A stretch of DNA of 64,000 bases from Macrobrachium rosenbergii (lineage: Eukaryota > Arthropoda > Malacostraca > Decapoda > Palaemonidae). The translations under genes and the position numbers were made by a program. The notes beneath the pieces are model-generated. The model had not been told where the DNA came from and did no database searches. It saw nothing but the letters and a program-made list of their open reading frames with translations. Positions 14,461 to 24,846 of this stretch are shown here, in pieces (position 1 is the stretch's first letter; each line of letters begins with the position of its first letter). The DNA lies in assembly GCF_040412425.1 (NCBI RefSeq), contig NC_089744.1, positions 42,424,099 to 42,488,098 of the forward strand. The letters are read 5' to 3'.

Positions 14461-16157
14461 ATAATGATTTTTATGATAAAATCAATTTTTTAGGTACTTA
14501 CCCTCCATCATTAGCTTTATCTGCAGCTATGTGGTGCAGGTTTGACAAGTATTAAAATTGAAACGATCATTAACGAGTGAAACACCCGGACAGCCCAAGG
14601 TCACCCTGCGTAAGAGCCTATCACTGTTGATGGTGTCCTCTTGAAGTGACAAACAATTGCAGTAGTCTGGGAACCAAAAATTACCATACAGAATGGGGCT
14701 GCGGAGAATGTCGTAACGTTCTGACTAATCTGAAGAAGTCTAGCCCTTCCTTGACCTTCCGAACGATGGAAGAGCATAGAAGTCTAGGTTGGAATCATCT
14801 TGCAGATACAGAGGAGTAATTTCCTCCTGTTATGAAAGATAAGGACGTCAGAACAGCATATACCTCATTAGCTTTCAGACGTATGCCCGCACCGTCCACA
14901 CTATAAGGTTCCTTTGATTGGCAGGCAAAGTCGGCCTGCCCCATAGACAGCACATAACCCGACAGAATAGAAGGACAAAGGCACCCCGGACCCAAGAGTG
15001 AGTTCCTGACAGTTCAGTTCATTCACCAGAAATTCCAGTTGGACTAGAAAAACTCTATCAATCATTCACTGCTAATGTAAGCCATAAGAACTGCGGTCTT
15101 GTGTAAAGGAATACCAGTCTAGGAAGAGTGACAACAAGAAGGACTGAAGCCAGCTCTATGGCAAACATGACCTGGAAAATCCCTGGTTCCCCAAGTGGGC
15201 TCTCTCGACAAGAACAAGGAGTGAGAAGCAGCGTAAGACTGGTCTCATGATGAGGGACTCCCTCCGAGACTAAAATCGGACAGATACCATCGTAGGTCCC
15301 ATTGAAAAATCAGTTCTTGAGGAAAAACAGCAGAGCCAGGCCATGATTCCTTGTCCCTCTTGATCTTGCGGACTGGTTGAAGACCAAGGCCAGAAAAGAA
15401 AACAGAGAAAAGTTGGTGAAGCCTCGAGAGAAGGCTTGTACCGTAGATGTCGAAGCCTAAACTTCCGAACCGGCAGACTCTGTCTCACAAGACGGGTCTG
15501 AGAAATCTTCAGAGTCTGTATGTGGACATGAAAACGAAGTATTCTTGCATATCGAAGAATCTCCATACAAACACCTGGGAGAATGGACTACAGGACTGTT
15601 CGATTCACTCTGCAACCAAGCAAATTGTAGAAAGTCGTGCAGCCTCGCAGACAACTAAGTGGGCTAGTTGTCGAGCCTGCCGACTGAAAACATGTGCAGA
15701 AATGTACTTGACCAGAACAAACGTCCGACACCCTTACTGGAACTTGGCAACAACTTCTGTCTCAGTCAAACACAATGCTCTAAGAGAAAAATTGTGACGA
15801 GGAACTAGGACATTCAGCAGTGGGAGTCTTGTATGGATAGAAGTGCTGAGCGCTCTGGGACAGATGTCGGGCGCTCAGGATTTGGTGCCAGAACGCTGGT
15901 GCCAAGAGCTCTGAAGGTGATCAGGTACTTGGGAAAGGGCGCTTCTAGAGAGAGGGTACACAGCGCTTCCTTCTGCCTGGAGCTCATGAAGTCTTCCACA
16001 AAAGAACACTCAAGAGTGATGCACTCATAAAAGAACAGTATGTTCTTAGAAGAAAAAAAGGGGTGCCAAGTTAAAGAGAGACTGGCATCAACCACTTGTA
16101 GGCTGGCACCAAATGCATGAGAGCTGGTGCTCGGAGCTCTATATGGGGTTTTATGGG

Positions 16158-16322
16158 GCCTGTCTAGCGATGAAAATCAGCAATTTTCAGCACCGAAAAT
16201 CGCCGATTTCTGCCTATCAGTGCCAATAATTAGGTATAGGTGCCGATAACCGAAAATCGGCGACTTTCGGTTATGGTCACGCCATCAGAACGGAACCCCC
16301 ACTGATAACCGGGGACTGCCTG
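16158..16322. mobile_element. TA-flanked MITE, copy A (left end unclear)
   Basis: The right end taaccggggactgcctg followed by TA, and internal palindromic stretches cgaaaatcgccgattt and gataaccgaaaatcgg, match the MITE at 27465. The left terminal repeat is not recognisable, so it is probably truncated. Confidence 0.6.
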
Positions 16323-16659
16323 TATAAAAAACGAGCTCTGGTGCTATAGGCCGTTAGTGAGCGCAAGTGGGTGCTTTTGGGCGCACGCGGGTGCTATAGG
16401 AAGCTCAGGGGCTATCAGGCGCTCGGGTGCTAAAGAATGGACAAAAAAGAACACTTGGACATTGATGTTCTGCTTGGCGCCAACACTGGTGTTCCACAAC
16501 TCAAAGTTCCAGAGACTGCTCATTGAGAGTTTTACAGAAGGAAGAGTAGCGAATATCATCTGAAAAGCGCCTCTTCAACAGCCGAGATTCGCTATAAAAA
16601 ATGCCATCAGTGCTTTTGTCTACATAGGAGTATCACTAGAATAAAAGAACATATCTATG

Positions 16660-17041
16660 GATGCCTTTCCAATGGCTGTCCGTCGACACTTGCGGATAGC
16701 AGGCTTGACTGAGGGGCGACTACCCAGGGGCAAACCCCTTCAGACTTCCATGGACCAACAGTATGCCTCCTCCCAGGATTAGGGGAGTCTGACAGGAACT
16801 GGGTTTAGGAGAAATGATAGGGCTGGGCAGCCACCTCCTCCACGACACATCCAGTAAGATGCCTTTCCAGTGGCTGTCTGTTGATACCTGGGATCGGCAA
16901 CAGGCTCGACTGAGGGGGCGACTACCAGTAGCTGACCCCACTGACCTCCCTTCAGCTTTCAGCATGACTTCTCCCAGATGTAGGGGAGTACATCAGTGAA
17001 CCTTTGCCTAGGAGCATTGGTGGGACGGGCAGCCACCTCCT
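16660..17041 (-). repeat. Two tandem 190-bp units shared with 23590-23783
   Basis: Each unit runs from tgcctttcca(a/g)tggctg through a (g/c)gactga(g)gggg(c)gacta block and aggggagt to gggcagccacctcctcc. The copy at 23.6 kb reads in frame with a recombinase C-terminal tail, so the unit belongs to the DIRS-like family. Confidence 0.65.
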
Positions 17042-17379
17042 CCATGCACAACACTTCACTACTACAAGGTTAACATCTGTTAACCCAGACACAAGACAGG
17101 CAAAGGCATGGGAAGGAAGCGAGAGTGTCAGGCGCGGGAGCAAGTGGAGAAATAAGATGAGGGAGCAAGTGGAGAAATAAGACGAGGACCAGTAGAAGGA
17201 GAGAAGATGGATACAAGGAGAGAGCTGGTGCCAGGCTAGCTGAACACCTACCGGTCTCGTCTGTTGAGAACGGCTACTCTCCACAAAAATTAAGCACAAT
17301 TTTCTCTCTACTATGCATTGCCCTTACACTTCCTGCTCTCTGCAGAGAGAAGTGAAAGATGATCAAGTAAGCCTTACCA

Positions 17380-18330
17380 ACAATAGTCTGATGATACAGT
17401 GAACCATTTTACAAACATATCTCGTATTACCGTTATACACTACTTGGAAAAGGAAAGTTAACCTCTGTCGCCCAAAGTACGAAGTACACTCAGCAGCATC
17501 ATACAGGCAAGTATCAAATCCTATCAAACATTATTCAAGACTTTCAGAAATGTATTCTCAACCAAAAAATGTCGGCCCAGTGTTGAACACGATATTACGT
17601 TAATACGTTACTTGGAAAAGGAAAGTTAACCTTTGCCAACAATAGCTTAAGTACCTAGATTATCATAGTACAGACATAGCCCAAACATTATTGGAACCTG
17701 AAGATACGTATTTATCATCGGATATATTAGTTCAGTAACGTACGCAAGCTTACGTTCTGTTACACTATTCGGAAAAGGAATTAACCTTAACCGACCCTAG
17801 TTAAAGTGCACTGAGTATCATCATACATACATGTCTCAAATACAAACAAACATTAATTGAGACTTGCAGAAAAGTATCATAACCATAAATTTTGGTTCAG
17901 TCCTAAATGCAACATTACCCGTAATTGGAAAGCGAACGCAATATTATACACTGAATCAGTAAACTACGCTACCAGTAGTTAAACAATCGAAATACGAATT
18001 CGCTAGTGAGCAAAATATAAGAAGGATCCAATCTTAACAACACAACAATAAAATACTATTCTGTACGCTGTAAGCTTGAAGCTACCTGAAATCAGAGATA
18101 ATATTCACTGAAATCTGGTCTCTGACCGGCAAATTTAAGAATATAGCTGCTATCGACACTTGGTGTTACCTGAACGCTGCCAGGAAACAGAATGAGTTCG
18201 TGTGATAGTAGTTCCTGAGTTTCCCGTTAGTGGGTGGAACCAGTCACCTGCACTAAACTTTGAAGCATTACCCGCAAAATTTTATAATTTTTTATGCATG
18301 CAAGAGAAACTAAGGCATTTTAATTACTTG
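17380..18330 (+). repeat. Dispersed repeat: three 165-bp tandem units plus tail, copy 1
   Basis: Units start near 17434, 17605 and 17761 with acttggaaaaggaaagttaa or attcggaaaaggaattaacc, each followed by catcata and a (caag/gag)actt(t/g)cag segment. The tail from 17940 carries aaactacgctaccagtagtt, gaaatcagagataatattca and gtgggtggaaccagtcacct. Same order as 46905-47900. Confidence 0.65.
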
Positions 18331-18345
18331 GTAAGTTCCAGATAT

Positions 18346-20565
18346 AAAAACCTAAAGTCCTTTATATGGATGTAACTTCTGCAAAAACTGCTCCAGCCAT
18401 TAGAGCTTGGGAACCAGTTAGTTGAACAGCAACAGGCTTGTGATGGGAAGAAGGCTCATCTCTTCACCCAACTGATGGTATTCATTTTTTCCTCTGGCAA
18501 CAGGACAAATGTAGGGCTGTTAAGAGGTGGGATTATAAAACGTTTCAGGTTTGTATATCTAGGAAAAATGCAAATACAACTCTCTGGTGGGAGGTATTGT
18601 CTGACGAACATGACTACTAACGTTCTACCCACCATGAAATGTAAGCTTCCACATTTGTGGTCAGAAAGCCAGCTCCTTATGTGACAATATTATTGCAATT
18701 AAATATAATGATGCTCTACTGGCTGGTGTACAACCCTCAACCCCTGAAACCACACCCCTGCCAAACTGGATACAAAAGGGAATCCCACTTACCACCTACA
18801 ATTATATGTCAAATTTAGGATGCTCAGCTGTGTAATGCATCTTTATCTGATTGTAACATTAGGTAAATATAGGTAAAAGTGGGCTTGTCATGCAATTACC
18901 TGTACCAATGTGAAGTTCTTCCTCAAAGTTTTCTGACTTTGAACCCCTAACCAGTGGTAGAGCTGTTACCATTACTAAACGACTGGTAAGGCCTTTTGAT
19001 GAACTCTCAAGCCAGAATGAAGTGTTATTCTTGGATATCATTGTATACCTTTCAGTACTGTACTAACAACACTTGGTCATAACTTAGAGTTCTCTACTGA
19101 CAGCAAAGCAAAACTCTCACAGAAAACAACAGTAATCATCTTCACCCTCACCTAAAAAGTCATGGGGGGAGGAAGGCAATCCAAAAGCTAACCAATCTCT
19201 CATCAGGAACTGACAAGTTCTGAGTTTTCTGCCACAAACTCAGGAACAAACATGTACAAGGGAGATCAACAATTCTCATCAACTCTCACTAACTCTGTTA
19301 GCAGGAAGACAGCCTTAAGCATGACAAAAGCCTCCCTCAAATGTTCATACAGTATTTGGAGAGATAAAGCGCATGAGGGTCACATCTCATTCTAGAGGCC
19401 TGAGTTCGATGGGTGGGTAAGACTGCTTGAAGCTCATGGAGACCTCAACTGAGGCTAATAAGTCCATGTTCTTCAGCAGGAACACCTTGAAGAGGACGGA
19501 CTAAAAAGTCCTTGATCTGCTTAAAAGTGGCTGTGACCAGAGAGACAACCATCTCATGACACAAATGATAAGTGAAGGCCTACTTAGCTTAGTACAATGG
19601 ATGGCCCACTAAGCTTGCTGCTGTCTTTATGACAGTACCTGACATCTTGGGCACATCCATTCTAGAGAAGCCTCTCCATGGACTGTACGTCAGTAGATGG
19701 GGCTGCTACAGCAGTGTAGGCTGTGGGGGTTATCTCTTGGCACTTTAACTTGAATGCCTAGCCAATCAGGATACCACTAAGCTTGTGGTCAAAGTGGAGC
19801 CACCTGGCTCATCCTGAAACCAAGTGTAACCAGCACACTGTTGATCACTCAATGAATCAGGCTGAAAAATGAAAAGGAGTACACACTGAAGCTATCTCCC
19901 TTGGGTGTTAAAAGGTAATCTGGAATAGAGAGCAGAACAATGGGAGCTTCTTGTTTAGATGAATGGCAAACAGGTAGATCACCAATGCATTTGGCTGGCA
20001 GCTCAATGGCATTGCAAACAAACAGCCCATTCGTAAACCTCCCTTCTCAGCAACCATAAACCCTTGCTTGTTGATATATACTACACCACTGTACGGTCAT
20101 TAATCAGTGCTACCAGCAGCCCATCAACTGATCCCAAAATGTTTTAATACATCCAAGAACAAGTGCATCTCCACAGGTAGGAACTTAAGCAAGCCTCAAC
20201 CAGGGGATTTCTGTCATCCAGCCATCCCATGAGATCATCCTTTGCCTCCTGGCTGAAGGGCACAGGTAGTGTCAGAGGATCAGAAGCAGGTGACCAGTGT
20301 GAATTCACACATTACTGAAGCACTGACACTGGTAAATATGTCCAAGAGAGATGAGCTTTCCCTGGGGTAAGAGGTCCCAAAAGGAATTGCTCTGATATCT
20401 ACCACAACTTGCTGCTCTGAGAGTCTGAAGGAAAGACTAGCTGTTACTGTTTCAATCAATCAGCATGCCCTGGCACTTCATCTGCTGCTTAGCCTGAAGG
20501 TTGACTTTTCCCAGTTTATTGTAATTCTAAGATCAAAACAAAAAATGACATCAGATGATAAAATA
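18346..20565. other. Unassigned, probably DIRS-element interior
   Basis: Lies between DIRS-like termini. GC and texture resemble decayed coding sequence on the minus strand, but every frame is broken and no domain is readable. Confidence 0.3.
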
Positions 20566-20803
20566 AAGTTTTATATATACAGTAATTACATTGCTTACAG
20601 TTTCATTTGCCGGCAGCTTAAAAATTCTGAAATCTGCAGTAGCGCTAGTGTCAGTGTAGGTTAAGAGAGGAACAACTTCAGCAGAGAGCTCAATTGCTTT
20701 GCCCTTCTTTCCATATGGGGGAGGAGGGAGGGCTCTGATTTGTAATTATTTGGTAAGTTACATGTATAAAAATGTCATTTTTATACATGTAACTTACCAA
20801 ATA
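20566..20803. mobile_element. DIRS-like terminal module with 57-bp palindrome
   Basis: Begins gataaaataaagttttatat then cagtaattacattgct, passes aaaaattctgaaatctgcag and gaggagggagggctctgatt, and ends in a palindrome: 20747-20774 is the exact inverse of 20776-20803 (tatttggtaagttacatgta... with one central base). Same layout as 31311-31590, and inverted at 24270-24470. 20804-21259 continues as the same family as 31590-31985. Confidence 0.65.
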
Positions 20804-21259
20804 TATAATTACACTGCTGAATCTCAAATTGACACAGAGGTGGGATATATGAATTTTTTCTACTCCAAAACATTATGGATGATAATGAGATAAAGAATAT
20901 AAATTATTAGCATTGGTACAATGCTTACTGTTCCTTACCTGGTAAGAGAGCTGCTGTGGGTAGATATTGGCTCTGGTCGGCACTCATCTTAACCATGTAG
21001 GGTGTGGTGAATTAGCCCCAATGCACCTCTGCACCAGTGGGAGCTTTGCATCAAGGGATGATCCCGGTGACTAACAAAGCATACAAATAAACAGTTGCCC
21101 CGGCCATGGGCACAGTACTGTCAAACCAATCGACCAGAATTAAAAACACCAACATCACCTACACCATAAAACAAAATAACCACCACCCATCCAATAAAAA
21201 CTAAGACTGGTGGGCACTCCAGTACACAGTACCCCCTGGCTCTCCTAAGACTCAACACC

Positions 21260-22010
21260 TTAGCTCAAGTCGAACAGACAAGGAAGGAAGAAAAGCTTCC
21301 TTTGCTTCGTCCCCCAACACCATGCCAGCCATGGACAATGGACCCAAAGTACTGCATTATAGAATATGGTTTCCACATCACGAAGATAATGAGTTGCGAA
21401 GATAGACTTACACTTCCAATAAGTCGCTTGAAGAATCGATGATAAAGATAAGTTGTGCTTGAAGGCTAACAAGTGGCAACCGCTCTGTTCTCGTGAGCCT
21501 CAGCTCTGACGGATGTTAAGATCTCTCCAATCTGAGAATGGGCTCCAGTGATAAGATCCCTCAAGAAGAATGACACACCATTCTTCAACAGGGAACGAGA
21601 TGGATTTTTAACAAAGCACCATAGATTACTTGTAGGACCTTGAATCTTCTCAGTTCTGTGCAAATAGTACCTCAGTGCCCTCACTGGGCAAAGAACTCTC
21701 TCTCATCATCTGGGCCCAGGGTTTCCATCAGGCTTTTAATAGTGAAGGAATGAGGCCAGGGTTTGGTTGGGTTTTCATTTTTAGCTAAAAAGTCCAGGTT
21801 GAATGAACACACAACATCACCTTGGGAAAATCTGACTTTTGTTGAGAGCATGTACTTCACTGACCCACTTAGCAGTTGCTAATGCTTCAAGAATCATCCT
21901 AGTAAGGTCTCGTAGCAAAGTTGAATGATAAGGCTCAAAACGGGGTCCCGAGAGCCATTTCAGGACTACATCCAAATTCTAAGAAATGGCCTCCAGTCCC
22001 TTGGATCTGG
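21260..22010 (-). pseudogene. DIRS-like tyrosine recombinase, inactive copy
   Basis: Minus-strand reading: LSGPRFEPYHSTLLRDL and EALATAKWVSEVHAL, then CPVRALRYYLHRTEK, FVKNPSRSLLKNGVSFFLRD, RAEAHENRAVAT (H-x-x-R) and, after a frameshift near 21470, ATYWKCKSIFATHYLRDV with the catalytic tyrosine. It aligns segment by segment with the copy at 28841-29521. The first catalytic Arg is Trp (AKW instead of AKR), and there are stops and a frameshift. Confidence 0.75.
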
Positions 22011-22206
22011 AGGTATCAAAGGACTTGATGAGGTCATACAGGTCCTAATTAGAGGAAATATCCACGCCTCTGTGCTGAAACACTGAACTCAGCATTGCCC
22101 TATACAGTATCCTTTGACTGCTGAGGAAGAAACACCCCTAGATGTCCTCAAATACAGAAGAAAATCTGCAATGTATGCTACAGACGTCTTAAAAGACAAG
22201 ATATGA

Positions 22207-22531
22207 AGTTTTCATAATAAAACTAATATTGTAATGCTTACCTGAACACCTGAATTCACACTTAATCCCACTAGCCCGAATAACTCTCAATTACCAATCC
22301 CACTGTTGGGAATTTTAACAGCCAGTGATACCAACACTGCAGGTAAAACCGTGTCACTTGAGCTACCATAACCAACAACTGGCAACGTTGACAAAGGTGT
22401 GTGTCGACACTCCCAATTTCGTCAATTGCTTTATTCAAGGTCAAAATTGATGTGGGAAAAGGAGGGTGGGAATCATTCAGGTGTTCAGGTAAGTATTACA
22501 ATATTAGTTTTATTATGAAAACTTCATATTA
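22207..22531. mobile_element. DIRS-like terminal module bounded by inverted repeats
   Basis: Left edge gttttcataataaaactaat then attgtaatgcttacctgaac; right edge gttcaggtaagtattacaat then attagttttattatgaaaac: inverse copies of about 40 bp, 325 bp overall. Interior contains tggtataaaccagtg-like low-similarity sequence shared with 27826-28135 (gtaattaactgtcagc versus attttaacagccagtg). Confidence 0.75.
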
Positions 22532-22589
22532 CAGTACACTCCCTGAACACCTGAATTCGCCCGATTAACAACATTTAGAGGAGGAGGGA

Positions 22590-23170
22590 TCAATTCTATT
22601 GCACGCCTTTTGACAACTGCAGAGATAGTAGCTCACCAATCTGCTCTGCATAAAATATCCGTTTAGTCATACACTCACCATATCAATCAATGCTTTCAGT
22701 GAAGAGACATGTTGGAGAGTACTTTGATTGACAGTCAGATCATTACTCTTGGTCCGTCGACCTCCCATGTGGCTCTTCAGAACCTCTCATGTATGGAGGA
22801 GAATGAGGCAGAGTGCAGAGCTGCTGGCCCTCCGGGAGAACCATCTAAGTTTGCGGCACACCCTCTTTTTACAATCGCAGTGACAGCAGCTCACTGATCT
22901 GCTCTGCATAGGATATCTATTTAGTTAGAAACTCATCTTATCAATCGATGCTTTTGGTGACAAGACATGCTGGAGAGTACTTTGATCACCTGTCAGGTCC
23001 ATACTGTCTCGGTCCATCGACCTCCCATGTGGTTCTTCAGAACCTCTCATGTACAGAGGAGTACAATGAACCTTCCATGTGGCTATTCAGAGCCTCTCAT
23101 GTATGGAGGGAAATGAAGTAGTGTGCCAAGCCTCTGACCCTCCGTCATCCAGGTGCGGATAAGGCCTGAC
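22590..23170. repeat. Minisatellite with CCTCCCATGTGGCT units
   Basis: Units such as gacctcccatgtggctcttc followed by agaacctctcatgtatggag recur at about 22760, 23025 and 23065, and a longer repeat (ctgctctgcata to ctggagagtactttgat) occurs at 22630-22725 and 22890-22985. The same short unit forms an array at 28370-28620, between terminal module and recombinase in both loci. Confidence 0.7.
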
Positions 23171-23412
23171 GACTGACAAGCGAAGAAGTATCTTGGCGCC
23201 TACGAAAAAGCCTAGCCTACCAGAGCACCCCCTTGAACTCTCGTATGGAAACTATCAAAGACTAAGATACTTAAAACGTACTAAACCTAAGTTCATGTGA
23301 TTATACTATCACTGTTGCCTAAGAATTCTAAAGAATAAAAGGAATTCCTCTATCTGGTTAAACTAAGAATCTCCTCACTAAGTGAATACCACCTCAGCTA
23401 AATGAACGCACC

Positions 23413-23814
23413 CTAGATAATAGACTTCGCCGCTACACATGGACTAAGAGAATAACCCTCCGAACCTCCACACCGGACTGTATCCGCCGCGGGTCTTTTC
23501 AGTGGCCGCAATTCGTCACTAAAGTGCCACTGGCACCTCTTTTCAGAGCTGAAAGCCACAGAGCTCGAGAACAGCCTACTCGCTTTAGTCTGGATGCCTT
23601 TCCGATGGCCATCCATTGTCGCGACCTGGGCTGTTGCAACAGGTCCGACCGAGGGGGTGATTGCCCATGGGCAGACCGCACCAACCTCTCTTGAGCCTCT
23701 GGTATGACTGCTCCCGTGTGTAGGGGAGTACGCCAGTGACTTTTGCCTAAGAGCGTTGACAGGATGAGCAGCCGCCTCCTCCACTGTCACTTCACTAACA
23801 TTTTTACCATCCAC
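23413..23814 (-). pseudogene. DIRS-like fragment: recombinase tail fused to 190-bp unit
   Basis: One open frame of 133 codons. Its end, GSEGYSLSPCVAAKSII, corresponds to EKGYSLGPFMVANMIL at the C terminus of the recombinase at 28841. The rest is the 190-bp unit (EEAAAHPVNALRQKSLAYSP... ) also found twice at 16660-17041. No catalytic residues, so a fragment. Confidence 0.55.
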
Positions 23815-24269
23815 TCTGTCATATGGACTCGCATTGATGCCCCTAATTGGGTCACTGTATCCATTATCAACCCCATCTTTTACTCAAAATTATGCACAAT
23901 CTTCGACTCTAGGCCGGCAAAGAGGTCGGGTTCGGAAGCAAGGGAGCTGGGTAAAGAAGCAGGTGGAATAGTTGAAGGACTGGGAACAGGGGACACAGTG
24001 GGAGCACAGTGTGAGTCATACTTCACTTTCGTGAGTCTTGTATTAACGTAAACTAGTTACACTTGAGTCAGACATGATAAATCTAACAAGTCAACAAAAA
24101 CACAAGTCTGAGTAAGTGTCAAATTTAAGGAAAAAGGTTCTAATCCGTGATAAATGGTCTCGCTAAGAAGACCTATCATAAACACAAAGCCATAGGCTGC
24201 CAATACTTCACCAAAGGGAAGAATCTCCAATGGAAAAATGCTGAAAATCAAAATCTCAGCTGCCCGCTC

Positions 24270-24470
24270 ATAACTGAACTACAGTTGAGAGCTGGCAGAA
24301 AACAACTGAGCTCCCTGCTGAAGTTGCTCCTCTCTTACCCTGAAAGTGGGTGGGGTCAAGTCACCTACACTGACACTAGTGCTACCTCGAATTTCAAAAT
24401 CTTTAAGCTGCCGGCGAGTGAATCTGTAAGCAATAATTACTTGGTAAGTTACGTATATAAAAATAAGAAT
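24270..24470. mobile_element. DIRS-like terminal module, inverted relative to 20566
   Basis: Contains gttgctcctctcttaccctg, agtgctacctcgaatttcaa, and ends agcaataattacttggtaag then ttacgtatataaaaat: the inverse of the module at 20566 (caagtaatt, aaaaattc, gtagcgct, agagaggaacaac). 20566-24470 may therefore be one element with inverted termini. Confidence 0.55.
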
Positions 24471-24588
24471 TATGGTCATATCCCAAAGCAACTGCGCCTT
24501 GCATGATGCCAGAATCAGTAAAACTGTTTAGATACAGCAACAGTTGGATTCTGAGCAAATGGCCCCAAGCTGACACAAAGGTAAACAC

Positions 24589-24846
24589 TCATGTGAATAC
24601 TGTACTAATGGGTATCAACAGTCCAAAGCACAGAGTCTTGAACTGCAAGACTGCCCCATCACATACAAAGTAACGATAGTTCCGAAAGTTCTGATAAACA
24701 GGTATCTGGAAATATGCACCCTTCAGTTTTATCAAAATTTTAAGGTCACCCCCTCTGATAGAATCTAACATGAAACAAGCAGTTTGCATCTTATGCAGGA
24801 AAAGCTGACAGTAGAAACCAGAAGTGCAGTAACCTATGACTTTCAC
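24589..24846 (-). pseudogene. DIRS-like reverse transcriptase fragment
   Basis: Minus-strand frame reads KILIKLKGAYFQIPVYQNF then YFVCDGAVLQFKTLCFGL. DIRS reverse transcriptases have (S)IDLKDAYFQIPIH...FLRFxWxGxxYQFxxLPFGL here. The catalytic Asp-containing D-A-Y is G-A-Y, and the segment is only 85 codons, so it is dead. Confidence 0.75.

Larger units (their letters stand above)
14461..18345 (-). mobile_element. Probable DIRS-like element, decayed
   Basis: The left edge, atttttatgataaaatcaat then tttttaggtacttacc, resembles the terminal modules at 20.6 and 31.3 kb; the right edge (18320-18345) has ttaattacttggtaagttcc. Between them are minus-strand coding-like fragments without clear domains, a MITE, two 190-bp minisatellite units shared with the element at 23.6 kb, and the 165-bp array plus tail. 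Whether it is one insertion or several is not resolved. Confidence 0.45.
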
